This document shows positions 27,252-38,583 of a stretch of 64,000 nt of DNA, one piece after another. The position numbers were made by a program, and so were the translations under genes. Under the pieces are notes generated by a model. The model was not told the origin of the DNA and did no database searches. It saw nothing but the letters and a program-made list of their open reading frames with translations. Origin of the DNA: Nannocystis pusilla (GTDB lineage Bacteria > Myxococcota_A > Polyangia > Nannocystales > Nannocystaceae); the NCBI RefSeq assembly GCF_020073745.1, contig NZ_JAIRAU010000057.1:143501-207500 (forward strand). Reading direction: 5' to 3'. Each line of letters begins with the position of its first letter. The stretch's first letter is position 1.

Positions 27252-28175
27252 ATGTTCGACCCCGCCGCGTGGCTGCAGGCGACCCGACCGCTGGCCCAGG
27301 TCAACCTCGTCGTCCCGCTGTGGCTCGGGCAGGCGCTCGCGTTCGCCTCCACCGGCGCGTTCTCGCTGCCGACCCTGTACGGCGCGCACTTCCTGGCCGC
27401 GCTCCTGTTGCTGGTGATCGTCTTCAGCAACGACTACGCCGACCGCGACGCCGACGGCGCCAACACCACCTACAACGAGTTCTCCGGCGGCTCGCGCGTG
27501 CTGCCCGAGGGCCGGCTGCGCCCCGGCGAGCTGCGCGACGCCGCCTGGCTGGCGCTCGCCGGGCTCGTCGGGCTCTCGCTCTACATGGCCTTCGGGACAG
27601 GCCGCCCGTGGACCCCGGCCTTCGTGGCCGCCGCGGCGCTGCTGGTGTGGGCCTACAACTTCGCGCCGCTGCGCCTGTCGTACCGCGGCGGCGGCGAGGT
27701 CGTGCAGGGCCTCGGCACCGGCGTGTTGTTGCCGCTGCTCGGCTTCTACCTGCAGGCGGGCTCGCTCGCGGCCTTCCCGTGGCTCGCGCTCGTGCCGCTG
27801 TTCCTGCTCGGCGTGGTCGGCAACATCCTCACCTCGTTGCCGGATGCCCCTGCGGACAGGCAGGCGGACAAGCGCAGCTACGCGGTCCGCCGCGGCCAGT
27901 GGGCGGCCCGGCGTCACAGCCTCGAGCTGCTGGTCATGGCGACGCTGATGGGCGGCCTCGTCGTCCCCGGCCTCGGGACCCTCGCCGTCGCCCTGCTCGC
28001 CGCCCCCGCGCTGGTGCTGGTGGCCCGCTGCGTCCCCCTGCTCGGCAGCGCCGACGCCGAGCAGCGCGACGAGTGCCGCCGCTTCATCCTCCTCGCCGCC
28101 GGCGCCGCGCACCTGCAGTGCGTGCTGTGGAGCCTGGCGCTGATCGTCGTCGGCCTGCTTCGGGACATGATTTAA
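27252..28175 (+). CDS. UbiA-family prenyltransferase (MenA-like)
   Basis: An integral membrane protein with about eight segments. The first prenyl-diphosphate motif is NDYADRDADGANTTYNEFSGG (Asp-rich) and the second Asp-rich region is DAPADRQADKRSYAVRRG. This pattern is closest to 1,4-dihydroxy-2-naphthoate polyprenyltransferases of menaquinone synthesis, but other UbiA members cannot be excluded. ATG 27252 lies 21 bp after the CHAT gene on the same strand. Dyad copies occur at 27584 and 27843. The second lies inside or beside the Asp-rich loop, and the C-terminal codons (LLRDMI) run into an array. Confidence 0.85.
   Translation: MFDPAAWLQATRPLAQVNLVVPLWLGQALAFASTGAFSLPTLYGAHFLAALLLLVIVFSNDYADRDADGANTTYNEFSGGSRVLPEGRLRPGELRDAAWLALAGLVGLSLYMAFGTGRPWTPAFVAAAALLVWAYNFAPLRLSYRGGGEVVQGLGTGVLLPLLGFYLQAGSLAAFPWLALVPLFLLGVVGNILTSLPDAPADRQADKRSYAVRRGQWAARRHSLELLVMATLMGGLVVPGLGTLAVALLAAPALVLVARCVPLLGSADAEQRDECRRFILLAAGAAHLQCVLWSLALIVVGLLRDMI
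27584..27601. repeat. 14-bp-phased dyad in the prenyltransferase gene
   Basis: CATGGCC-TTCG-GGACAGG with a TTCG centre, encoding a loop between membrane segments. Confidence 0.7.
27843..27860. repeat. 14-bp-phased dyad near the second Asp-rich motif
   Basis: GATGCCC-CTGC-GGACAGG, core spacing 14 bp; it encodes part of DAPADRQADK. Confidence 0.6.
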
Positions 28176-28232
28176 AGAGCATGCTCAATGGGCCATGCTC
28201 GAGGCGACATGACCGATGTGATATGTCCAAGG

Positions 28233-28239
<7 letters not shown>
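28166..28239. repeat. Array of six 14-bp-phased dyad units between convergent genes
   Basis: Cores at 28166, 28180, 28194, 28208, 28222 (TATG) and 28236 (CAGG) are all exactly 14 bp apart. The array covers the stop of the prenyltransferase, the whole gap, and the last codons of the convergent kinase gene. Confidence 0.88.
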
Positions 28240-31403
<3,164 letters not shown>

Positions 31404-31445
31404 CTTGGCAAACTCTCGCGCGCGCGTGGGGGTGCGGACTCGCCC

Positions 31446-31871
31446 TCAGCGCAGCAGTCCGCCGATGCGGCGACTGAGGCGCGCCCGCTCGAAGTCGGCG
31501 CGCAGCGACGAGATCGCCAGCGCGTACACGGCCCAGAACACCAGCCCCACGCCGAAGCCCGCCAGCGTCGAGCCGAGGATCGGCGCCTCGGCCTGCATCT
31601 GTCGCAGCTCGCCCGCGGCCTTCTGCCAATTCACGGCGATGAACGCGAGCAGGACCGTGAGCATCAGCGCCTTGAGGGCGGACAGGCCGGACAGGCGCGG
31701 ACGCGGGCCGAGGCCGCCGCGGTCGCCCTCGAGCAGTTGCATGAGCAACCCCAGCCACGACGACAGCATCGGCAGCACGAGCGCGCCCGCGATCCCGCCG
31801 AGGCCGGTGACGGCCAGGCGGAGGCGTTCGGTCGACAGCGGGATCTCGGCGGCGAGGTCGGACGGCGCCAC
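31446..31871 (-). CDS. Small integral membrane protein of unknown function (141 aa)
   Basis: Three probable membrane segments: AVTGLGGIAGALVLPMLSSWLGLLM-like (~20-45), LKALMLTVLLAFIAVNW (~66-83) and STLAGFGVGLVFWAVYALAI (~100-120). The C-terminus is basic. No family recognised. It lies 42 bp upstream of the kinase gene on the same strand and may be cotranscribed. Divergent from hemF. Confidence 0.6.
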   Translation of the reverse strand: MAPSDLAAEIPLSTERLRLAVTGLGGIAGALVLPMLSSWLGLLMQLLEGDRGGLGPRPRLSGLSALKALMLTVLLAFIAVNWQKAAGELRQMQAEAPILGSTLAGFGVGLVFWAVYALAISSLRADFERARLSRRIGGLLR

Positions 31872-31936
31872 GCGCGTGAGCGTACCGCAGAACGTGCGCG
31901 CGCGCGCCTGCCTGCGCTGCGGCTTACTATTGCCCC

Positions 31937-32881
31937 GTGGTCTCCGCGACGAACTTCCACAGCGAATTCCAGCGCCGCGCGCACGCCGCCGTGGTCGAGG
32001 TGCAACTGGCGATCTGCGCCGCCGTCGAGGCGCTCGAGCGCGAGGGCGGCGGCAGCGGCGAGTTCGTCGCCGACGCCTGGGAGCGGTCCGGCGGCGGCGG
32101 CGGACTGACGCGGGTGATCCGCGGCGACGTGATCGAGAAGGGCGGGGTCAACACCTCGGCCGTGTTCGGCGAGCTCAACCCGCAGTTTGCCACCCAGCTC
32201 GCGGGCAACGGCGCCAACTTCTTCGCCACCGGCGTCTCGCTGGTGCTGCACCCGAAGAGCCCGTACCTGCCGACGGTGCACGCCAACTTCCGCTACATCG
32301 AGCAGGGCGAGCGGCGGTGGTTCGGCGGCGGCGCCGACCTCACGCCGTACTACTACTTCGCCGAGGACAAGCAGCACTTCCACGACGTGTGGCGCCGCTT
32401 CTGCGGCGACCACCCCGGCATCGGCGACTACCCGCGCTTTAGCGACTGGTGCGACCGCTACTTCTACTTGAAGCACCGCGGCGAGTCGCGCGGCGTCGGC
32501 GGGATCTTCTTCGACCACCTGTTCGTCGACGCCAGCGTGCCCGGCCACGACGAGGCGCTCCTGGCCTTCATCCGCGACGGCGGCCTGCGCTTCCTCGACG
32601 CCTACTTGCCGATCGCTCGTCGCCATTTGCACACCCCGTACGGCCCCGCCGAGCGGCGCTGGCAGGAGCTGCGACGCGGTCGTTACGTCGAGTTCAACCT
32701 CCTCTACGACCGCGGCACCGTGTTCGGGCTCAAGACCGGCGGGCGCACCGAGTCGATCCTCATGTCGCTGCCGCCGCACGTGCAGTGGGGCTACGCCGAG
32801 GAGCCGGCGCCCGGCACGCCCGAGGCTGCGCTGCTCGCCGAGCTGCGGCGCCCGTTCCCCGGCGACGAGCCGAACCCCTGA
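31937..32881 (+). CDS. hemF: Oxygen-dependent coproporphyrinogen III oxidase
   Basis: Converts coproporphyrinogen III to protoporphyrinogen IX with O2 in heme synthesis, in the cytoplasm. Family blocks are clear: RVIRGDVIEKGGVNTSAVFGE, NGANFFATGVSLVLHPKSPY, WFGGGADLTPYYYFAEDKQHFH, RGVGGIFFDHL and RYVEFNLLYDRGTVFGLKTGGRTESILMSLPP. 314 aa, normal length. GTG start with the conserved beginning of the protein soon after. A second late heme enzyme, hemJ, is at 43063. Divergent from the small membrane protein. Confidence 0.96.
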   Translation: MVSATNFHSEFQRRAHAAVVEVQLAICAAVEALEREGGGSGEFVADAWERSGGGGGLTRVIRGDVIEKGGVNTSAVFGELNPQFATQLAGNGANFFATGVSLVLHPKSPYLPTVHANFRYIEQGERRWFGGGADLTPYYYFAEDKQHFHDVWRRFCGDHPGIGDYPRFSDWCDRYFYLKHRGESRGVGGIFFDHLFVDASVPGHDEALLAFIRDGGLRFLDAYLPIARRHLHTPYGPAERRWQELRRGRYVEFNLLYDRGTVFGLKTGGRTESILMSLPPHVQWGYAEEPAPGTPEAALLAELRRPFPGDEPNP

Positions 32882-33014
32882 GGCGAACACGTCGGCGAAT
32901 TCGCGGCTCTGTGAGCCCGTTCGCGCGCTTCAGCGCCGGCGATCGGGTAGATCCACTCGATGTGATTCCGGGGGTTTGCCCCCGCGAGGTCTTGACGCGA
33001 CAATCCGCCACCCG

Positions 33015-35315
33015 GTGGTGGGAACCCTCCGATCTTCGTGGCTGATCGTCGGCGTCGTCGCGACGCTGGCGGGCCCCGCCGCGGCCGCGCCGACACCTGT
33101 CTCACGGAGCATGTCCAAAGAGACCGGTCCCGAAGGACCTGTCCCCGAGGGCCCGGTTGCGCCGGCGCCCGCCTCGCCGACCAGGCTCACGCGCGAGGCC
33201 GCCGAGCAGGCGCGGACCGTCGGGCGGACCACCGTGCGCGGCCAGCGGGCCGGGGCCAGCCACGACACGCGGGCCGCCAGCGTCGTCACCCGGCGCGACC
33301 TCGAGGAGCGGCTGCCGCGCTCGGCACCCGACGCGCTGCGCTTCGAGCCGGGCGTGTACGTGCAACAGACGGCGCACGGCCAGGGCTCGCCGTACGTCCG
33401 CGGCCTCACCGGCCAGCAGACGGTGATGATGTTCGACGGCATCCGCCTCAACAACAGCACCTTCCGTTACGGGCCGAACCAGTACTTCTTCACCATCGAC
33501 TCGCGCACCCTGCAGAAGCTCGAGGTGCTGCGCGGCGCCGCGTCGACGCGCTACGGCTCGGACGCGATGGGCGGCGCCTTGCTGGCCACGCCGATCGACC
33601 CGGCGCTCGAGGTCGGCGGGCAGCGAAACTGGTACGGCCACTCGAAGGCGATGATGCGCAGCGGCACCGCCGACGGCGAGATGGGCGGTCGGGCCCAGCT
33701 CGACCTGGGTTGGAAGGGCAAGGTCGGCCTGTTCGGCGGCGTCGGCTACCGCGACGTCGGGCTCTTGCGCGCCGGCGGCAAGGTGTTGTCGCCGACCACC
33801 GGCCAGCCCGTCAAGTCGCCGCTGTTCGCCGCCGACGGCGTCACCCAGCGCGGCACCGGCTTCCGCGAGTTCACCGCCGACGCCCGCCTCGTCTACAAGA
33901 TAAGCGACAAGCACCGCCTCACGCTCGGCTACTACGACTACCGCCAGTTCGACGCCCCTCGCACCGACCGCTGCCCGCCCGTCACGGCGCCGCAGACCGA
34001 GTGCCTGTGGTACGACGAACAGTTCCGCACCCTCGTCTACGGCGCCTACGACGTGAGCGACGGCCCCGCCGCGGCCGAGCGCGTGCGCTGGACCGTCAGC
34101 TACCAGCACCAGCACGAGCGCCGCCGCTACGACCGCGGCGCCGAGTCGACCTACCGCATCATCGGCCGCGACGAGGTCTACTCGCTCGGCACCGGCCTCA
34201 ACATCAGCACCAAGAACTTCGGCCTCGCCCGCGGCGTCTCGCTGCGCGTCGACTACGGCCTCGACGCCTACTTCGACACCCTGCGCAGCTACGCCTGGAA
34301 CACCTTCCTCGACGTCGGCATCACCACCCCGACCACCTCGCAGTACGCGAACGGCAGCCGCTACCTGACCTCCGGCGTGTGGACCGAGGCCAAGCTCAAC
34401 CTCTACGACCGCGTCGAGCTGCGCGCCGGCGGCCGCGGCTCGCTCGTCGTCGCCCGCGCCCCCGGCAACCTCGACGCCATGGTCGGCCGGCGACCGATCG
34501 ACCAGAACTGGGGCGGCGCCGTCGGCGGCGGCGGCGTCGCCGTGCGCCTGCTCGACGGCGTCCGCTGGATCACCAACCTCGACCAGGGCTTCCGCGCGCC
34601 CAACCTCGACGACCTCACCAGCCGCCAGGCCACCGGCGCCGGTCAGCAGTACGAGAACCCCAACCTCCGGCCCGAGCGCGCCCTGACCTTGGAGACAGGT
34701 CTCAAGATCGAGCGCCCGCGCGTCGAGCTGCAGCTGTTCGCGTTCCAGTCGTGGATCGATCGCCTGATCACGCGCGTCCGCTTCGACCGCGACCAGTGCC
34801 CGCCGGAGGACAACATCTGCGGCGCGGCGGTCTACAACGTCACGCTCGCCAACATCGCCGGCACCAGTCACATCCGCGGCTTCGACGGCGCCGTGCGTCT
34901 GTTCCTGCCCAGGGGCTTCGGCATGCGCGCGACCGCGGCCTACACCTGGGGCGACGGCCCCAACCCCGTGCCCGACCTCGACCCCGTGCGCGTGCCGCTG
35001 TCGCGGATCCCCCCGCTCAACGGCACCGTCGAGATCAACTGGCGCCACCGCGCCGGCTTCTTCGCCAGCTCCGCCCTGCGCTGGGCCCGGCCGCAGACCC
35101 GCCTCACCGAGACCGACAAGAACGACCAGCGGATCCCCCTCGGTGGCACCCCCGGCTTCGCCGTCCTCGACGTGCGCGCCGGCTACCGCCTGCAGCCGTA
35201 CGCGCTCGTCGTCCTCGTGCTCGAGAACGTCACCAACGCCGCTTACCGCTACCACGGCTCCAGCATCAACGGCCCCGGTCGCGGCCTCAACGTGCTGATC
35301 GAGGTCGGCTTCTAA
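33015..35315 (+). CDS. TonB-dependent outer-membrane receptor (second copy)
   Basis: A signal peptide (LRSSWLIVGVVATLAGPAAAA) is followed by a repeat-encoded Pro/Glu/Gly linker. The plug domain follows (VVTRRDLEERLPRSAPDALRF, GVYVQQTAHGQGSPYVRGL, GQQTVMMFDGIRLNNSTF, LEVLRGAASTRYGSDAMGG) and then a ~600-residue barrel ending GRGLNVLIEVGF. It resembles heme/catecholate-type receptors without a clear substrate. Start uncertain: GTG 33015 or TTG 32976. It heads a run with a PstS-like protein, histidine kinase and response regulator, with 12 bp before the next gene. The N-terminal linker contains a dyad array at 33096-33141. Confidence 0.9.
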   Translation: MVGTLRSSWLIVGVVATLAGPAAAAPTPVSRSMSKETGPEGPVPEGPVAPAPASPTRLTREAAEQARTVGRTTVRGQRAGASHDTRAASVVTRRDLEERLPRSAPDALRFEPGVYVQQTAHGQGSPYVRGLTGQQTVMMFDGIRLNNSTFRYGPNQYFFTIDSRTLQKLEVLRGAASTRYGSDAMGGALLATPIDPALEVGGQRNWYGHSKAMMRSGTADGEMGGRAQLDLGWKGKVGLFGGVGYRDVGLLRAGGKVLSPTTGQPVKSPLFAADGVTQRGTGFREFTADARLVYKISDKHRLTLGYYDYRQFDAPRTDRCPPVTAPQTECLWYDEQFRTLVYGAYDVSDGPAAAERVRWTVSYQHQHERRRYDRGAESTYRIIGRDEVYSLGTGLNISTKNFGLARGVSLRVDYGLDAYFDTLRSYAWNTFLDVGITTPTTSQYANGSRYLTSGVWTEAKLNLYDRVELRAGGRGSLVVARAPGNLDAMVGRRPIDQNWGGAVGGGGVAVRLLDGVRWITNLDQGFRAPNLDDLTSRQATGAGQQYENPNLRPERALTLETGLKIERPRVELQLFAFQSWIDRLITRVRFDRDQCPPEDNICGAAVYNVTLANIAGTSHIRGFDGAVRLFLPRGFGMRATAAYTWGDGPNPVPDLDPVRVPLSRIPPLNGTVEINWRHRAGFFASSALRWARPQTRLTETDKNDQRIPLGGTPGFAVLDVRAGYRLQPYALVVLVLENVTNAAYRYHGSSINGPGRGLNVLIEVGF
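33096..33141. repeat. Array of four 14-bp-phased dyad units translated as the receptor linker
   Basis: Cores CCTG 33096, CATG 33110, CCGG 33124 and CCTG 33138, all 14 bp apart. Translated, they give the low-complexity stretch after the signal peptide (PVSRSMSKETGPEGPVPEG). Confidence 0.8.
34682..34699. repeat. 14-bp-phased dyad in the receptor barrel
   Basis: CCTGACC-TTGG-AGACAGG, core spacing 14 bp; it encodes a strand turn near LTLETGLKIE. Confidence 0.55.
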
Positions 35316-35327
35316 TTGGAGTACACC

Positions 35328-36290
35328 GTGGCCATGGCCGAGACCGCCGACGACCCGCGCGCCTCCGCGTCGCTCGCCGCCCTGTGGGCCGCGGTGCTGC
35401 TCGGCGTCGCCGGCGTGGCCGTCCTCGCCGCCGTGTTCGTCGCCCCGCTGCTGGCCGGCGCGCGCGAGCCACCCTTCCTCGCGGGACAGGTCCCGAAGAA
35501 CTCGCTGCTGTTCCAGCGCTCGACCCCGCGGCCGCACGGCGTGCTGCACCTGGCCGGCTCGGGCACCAACATCCCGCTGACGCGCGCGCTGGCCGACGCC
35601 TTCGTCGCCAGGTACCCCGACGTGCACATCGTCGTGTTCGAGAGCATCGGCTCGTCCGGCGGGGTCATGGCCGTCTACGACGACGTCGTCGACCTCGGCC
35701 TGATCTCCCGCCCGCTGGACGAGCGCGAGACGGCCCACGGCGTCGACGCGATCCCCTACGCCCGCGTCCCCGTGGTCGTCGCCGTCAACCTCTCGGTGCC
35801 CGACGTCGCCATCACCACCGCCGAGCTGGCCGACATCTTCGCCGGCCGCAAGACCCGCTGGGCCGACGGCGCGCCGATCGTCGTGCTCCAGCGCGAGCGC
35901 GGCGACTCCGGCCACCTCGCCGTCGCCGCCGCGCTGCCCGACTTCGCCGCCGCCGACGAGGGCGCCTACCGCGAACGCCGCTGGCGCGTCATCCTCCACG
36001 ACCGGGCCATGCAGGAGGCCCTGGCGATCACCCCCGGCGCCGTCGGCCTCCTCGACGTCGGCGCGATCAGCCTCCAGCGCCTGCCCCTCCGCGCGCTCGA
36101 GCTCGACGGCTACGCCCCCAGCGAGGCCAGCGTCCAGTCGCGCCGCTACCCGTTCGCCAAGGACCTCTCGTTCGCCGCCCTCGAGGCCCCGACCGGCCTC
36201 GCCGCCGAGTTCATCCGCTTCGCCCACTCCGAGGAGGGCCGGGCCCTCATGGTCGCCCACGGCTACATCCCGCTGCCGGAGGTCCAGTGA
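35328..36290 (+). CDS. Membrane-anchored PstS-like phosphate/oxyanion-binding protein
   Basis: One N-terminal membrane segment (SLAALWAAVLLGVAGVAVLAAVFV) without a cleavage site is followed by a PBP-like domain: GSGTNIPLTRALADAFVARYP, ESIGSSGGVMAVYD, DLGLISRPLDERE, TTAELADIFAGRKTRW, and a final FIRFAHSEEGRALM. These blocks match phosphate-binding PstS-type proteins. The GTG at 35328 was chosen because GGAG lies 6 nt upstream. No pstCAB genes are nearby; instead the gene overlaps a histidine kinase start (GTGA). A role as periplasmic sensor input is inferred. A degenerate dyad copy is at 35473-35490. Confidence 0.85.
   Translation: MAMAETADDPRASASLAALWAAVLLGVAGVAVLAAVFVAPLLAGAREPPFLAGQVPKNSLLFQRSTPRPHGVLHLAGSGTNIPLTRALADAFVARYPDVHIVVFESIGSSGGVMAVYDDVVDLGLISRPLDERETAHGVDAIPYARVPVVVAVNLSVPDVAITTAELADIFAGRKTRWADGAPIVVLQRERGDSGHLAVAAALPDFAAADEGAYRERRWRVILHDRAMQEALAITPGAVGLLDVGAISLQRLPLRALELDGYAPSEASVQSRRYPFAKDLSFAALEAPTGLAAEFIRFAHSEEGRALMVAHGYIPLPEVQ
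35473..35490. repeat. Degenerate 14-bp-phased dyad in the PstS-like gene
   Basis: CCTTCCT-CGCG-GGACAGG followed by TCCCGAAG; it encodes the linker after the membrane anchor (AGQVPKNS). Confidence 0.45.
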
Positions 36291-37744
36291 GCGAGAGGAC
36301 CGGGCCGCAGGGGCAGGGTCGGGAGCTGTCTCCGAGAGCAGGTTCGACAGGGCATGTCGAACAGGGCATGTCGGAGAGAACAGGTCTCGAAGGACATTAC
36401 CCTTCGGGCAAGGTCGGCCTGCGCCGCTACCTGTCGGCGCGGATGCTGCCGCTGATCCTGCTGCTGCTGGTGCTGGTGTCGGTCTCGGCGCCGCTGGCCT
36501 ACGCGGCGCTGGCGGCCCGGGGCCTGCGGGCGCAGGCGCGGGCGACGGCGGTGCAGGCGGCCGACGCGGTCGCGCGCGAGGTGCAGGAGCGGCCGGTGCT
36601 GTGGCGCTACGACGCCGGCAAGCTGCTGGCCCACCTGCGCGCCTACGTCGACAACCACGGCGTCGCGCGCATCGAGGTGGCCGACCGCTCGGGCGTGCGG
36701 ATCCCCCTCGACACCGAGGCGATCGCCAGCCCGGCCGCGGCGGCCGGACCGCTCGCCTGGGAGGCCGCGCCGATCGTCCTCAACGACGAGGTCGTCGGCC
36801 ACGCGTGGGCGGCCGTCAGCCTCGCCGAGGCCCGCAACGCCGCGCTCCTGCTGCTGGCCCCGTTCGGCCTGCTCGGGGTCGGCCTCGCCGGCCTCCTCTA
36901 CTTCCTGCCGCTCGGCGCGATCGCCCGCGCCGAGCGACGCATCGAACAGAGCCAGGTCGCCCTCGCCCGCTTCAACCAGACCCTCGAGCAGCAGGTCGCC
37001 GAGCGCTCGTCGCAGCTCGGCGCCGCCTACGAGCAGCTGCGGCAGAAGGAGGGCCGCCTGCGCGAGCTGTCGACCCGCGCCCTGCTGCTCCAGGAGGCCG
37101 AGCGGCGCGTCATCGCCCGCGAGCTGCACGACTCGGCCGGCCAGGCGCTCACCGCGATCCGCATCAACCTCCAGCTCATGGCCCAGCTCGCCGCCGTCGA
37201 GCCCGACAGCAAGGTGGCGAAGATGGCCGCGAAGACGCTGACGATCGCCGACGCGACGCTCGAGGAGATCCGCCGCGCCGTCAGCATGCTGGGCCCGGCG
37301 ATCCTCGACGACGTCGGGCTGCTCGCCGCGGTCGAGCGCCTGTGCGACGACTTCGAGCGCGAGGACCTCGAGATCGCCCGGGAACTCGAGGTCCCCGAGG
37401 GCGGGCTGTCCGCCGCGCTCGAGAGCGTGTGTTACCGGGTGACCCAGGAGGCGCTGACGAACGCCGCTCGCCACGCGGCCGCCAGCGAATTGCGGGTCGT
37501 CCTGAGGGTCGAGCCCGCGCGCATCGTCCTGGAGGTCCACGACAACGGTCGAGGGTTTGTCCCCGGTGAGCGCGGCGAAGGTCGCGGCGGCCGCGGCCTC
37601 GTCGGCATGCGCGAGCGCGTCGAGCTGCTGGGCGGCAGCCTCCGTATCGACACCGCTCCGGGGGCAGGTACGGCTGTCCGCGTCGAGCTGCCGCGGCGGG
37701 CGCTCAGCGACGACGGCGACGATTCTGCCGTCGTCGTCGCGTGA
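36287..37744 (+). CDS. Sensor histidine kinase, DesK/NarX (HisKA_3) type
   Basis: Two membrane segments (about residues 54-75 and 186-207) enclose a ~100-residue periplasmic sensor. A coiled coil follows, then a HisKA_3 domain with phosphoacceptor His281 in RELHDSAGQALTAIR, and an ATPase domain with ALTNAARHA (N box), DNGRGF (G1) and GRGLVGMRER (G2). 485 aa. GTG start overlaps the stop of the PstS-like gene (GTGA), and the regulator gene follows after 12 bp. Oddly, residues ~9-42 before the first membrane segment are encoded by an array of 14-bp dyad units, which reads as a low-complexity Gly/Glu/Thr leader. Confidence 0.92.
   Translation: MSERTGPQGQGRELSPRAGSTGHVEQGMSERTGLEGHYPSGKVGLRRYLSARMLPLILLLLVLVSVSAPLAYAALAARGLRAQARATAVQAADAVAREVQERPVLWRYDAGKLLAHLRAYVDNHGVARIEVADRSGVRIPLDTEAIASPAAAAGPLAWEAAPIVLNDEVVGHAWAAVSLAEARNAALLLLAPFGLLGVGLAGLLYFLPLGAIARAERRIEQSQVALARFNQTLEQQVAERSSQLGAAYEQLRQKEGRLRELSTRALLLQEAERRVIARELHDSAGQALTAIRINLQLMAQLAAVEPDSKVAKMAAKTLTIADATLEEIRRAVSMLGPAILDDVGLLAAVERLCDDFEREDLEIARELEVPEGGLSAALESVCYRVTQEALTNAARHAAASELRVVLRVEPARIVLEVHDNGRGFVPGERGEGRGGRGLVGMRERVELLGGSLRIDTAPGAGTAVRVELPRRALSDDGDDSAVVVA
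36325..36412. repeat. Array of seven 14-bp-phased dyad units forming the kinase N-terminus
   Basis: Cores at 36325 (GCTG), 36339 (CAGG), 36353 (CATG), 36367 (CATG), 36381 (CAGG), 36395 (CATT) and 36409 (CAAG) are each 14 bp apart. As 14 is not a multiple of three, successive units are read in rotating frames, and no stop interrupts. Further CAGG words at 36308 and 36314 precede the array. Confidence 0.88.
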
Positions 37745-37756
37745 TACAGTCCGCCG

Positions 37757-38428
37757 GTGAGCACCAAGAAGACCATCCGGGTCGTCCTCGCCGAGGACCA
37801 CACGATCGTCCGCGAGGGCCTGCGCGCGCTGCTCGACGTGCGCGACGACATCGAGGTCGTCGCCGAAGTCGCCGACGGCCGCGCCGCCGTCGAGGCCGTC
37901 GCCGCCCACAAGCCCGACGTCGCGATCATGGACCTCGGCATGCCCGAGCTGAACGGCGTCGACGCGACGCGAGCGATCCGCAAGGACTTCCCCGCCACGC
38001 AGGTGCTCATCCTGTCGATGCACTCCGGCGAGGAGTACGTCCGCCCCGCCATCCGCGCCGGCGCCAGCGGCTACCTGCTCAAGGGCTCGGGCCTGTCCGA
38101 CCTCGTGGCCGCGATCCAGGCCGTCTCGCACGGCGACGCCTTCTTCAGCCCGTCGATCGCCAAGATCGTCCTGCACGACTCGCGGCGCGACGCGCGACCG
38201 GGCGGCCGCGAGCCCCAGCCGGGAGACGCCCTCACGAACCGCGAACGAGAGATCCTCCAACTCGTCGCCGAGGGCCGTTCCAGCCCCGAAATCGCCCGCC
38301 AGCTCAGTCTCAGCGTGAAGACGGTGGAGGGCCATCGCGGCCGGATCATGGCCAAGCTCGACGTCCACCACGTCGCCGGCCTCGTGCGCCACGCGATCCG
38401 CATCGGCCTCGTGTCGCCCGACGCGTGA
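37757..38428 (+). CDS. NarL/LuxR-family response regulator
   Basis: Receiver domain with ED acidic pair near residue 13, phosphoacceptor Asp59 in IMDLGMPE, and LLKGS containing the conserved Lys. The C-terminal LuxR helix-turn-helix has LTNREREILQLVAEGRSSPEIARQLSLSVKTVEGHRGRIMAKL. 223 aa. GTG start 12 bp after the kinase gene, its evident partner. Last gene of the TonB receptor/PstS-like/kinase/regulator run. Confidence 0.94.
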   Translation: MSTKKTIRVVLAEDHTIVREGLRALLDVRDDIEVVAEVADGRAAVEAVAAHKPDVAIMDLGMPELNGVDATRAIRKDFPATQVLILSMHSGEEYVRPAIRAGASGYLLKGSGLSDLVAAIQAVSHGDAFFSPSIAKIVLHDSRRDARPGGREPQPGDALTNREREILQLVAEGRSSPEIARQLSLSVKTVEGHRGRIMAKLDVHHVAGLVRHAIRIGLVSPDA

Positions 38429-38583
38429 CGCATTCGGGCCGCGGCCAGGCCGCGAGTGAGGTCCATCCATGACGGATTTCGCGCCGGGTGGATCTACCTG
38501 CAGTCAGTTCGCGGGGAACTGCCGTAGAGCACGAGGGAGAGGCGTGGCTACCGTCGCCGGGAACCCACAACGAGAGCTTCTCC

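Noticed and set aside
31678..31698. Two GGACAGG words in the small membrane protein gene as a dyad copy
   Set aside because: They lie 9 bp apart in the same orientation and do not fit the 14-bp dyad rule.
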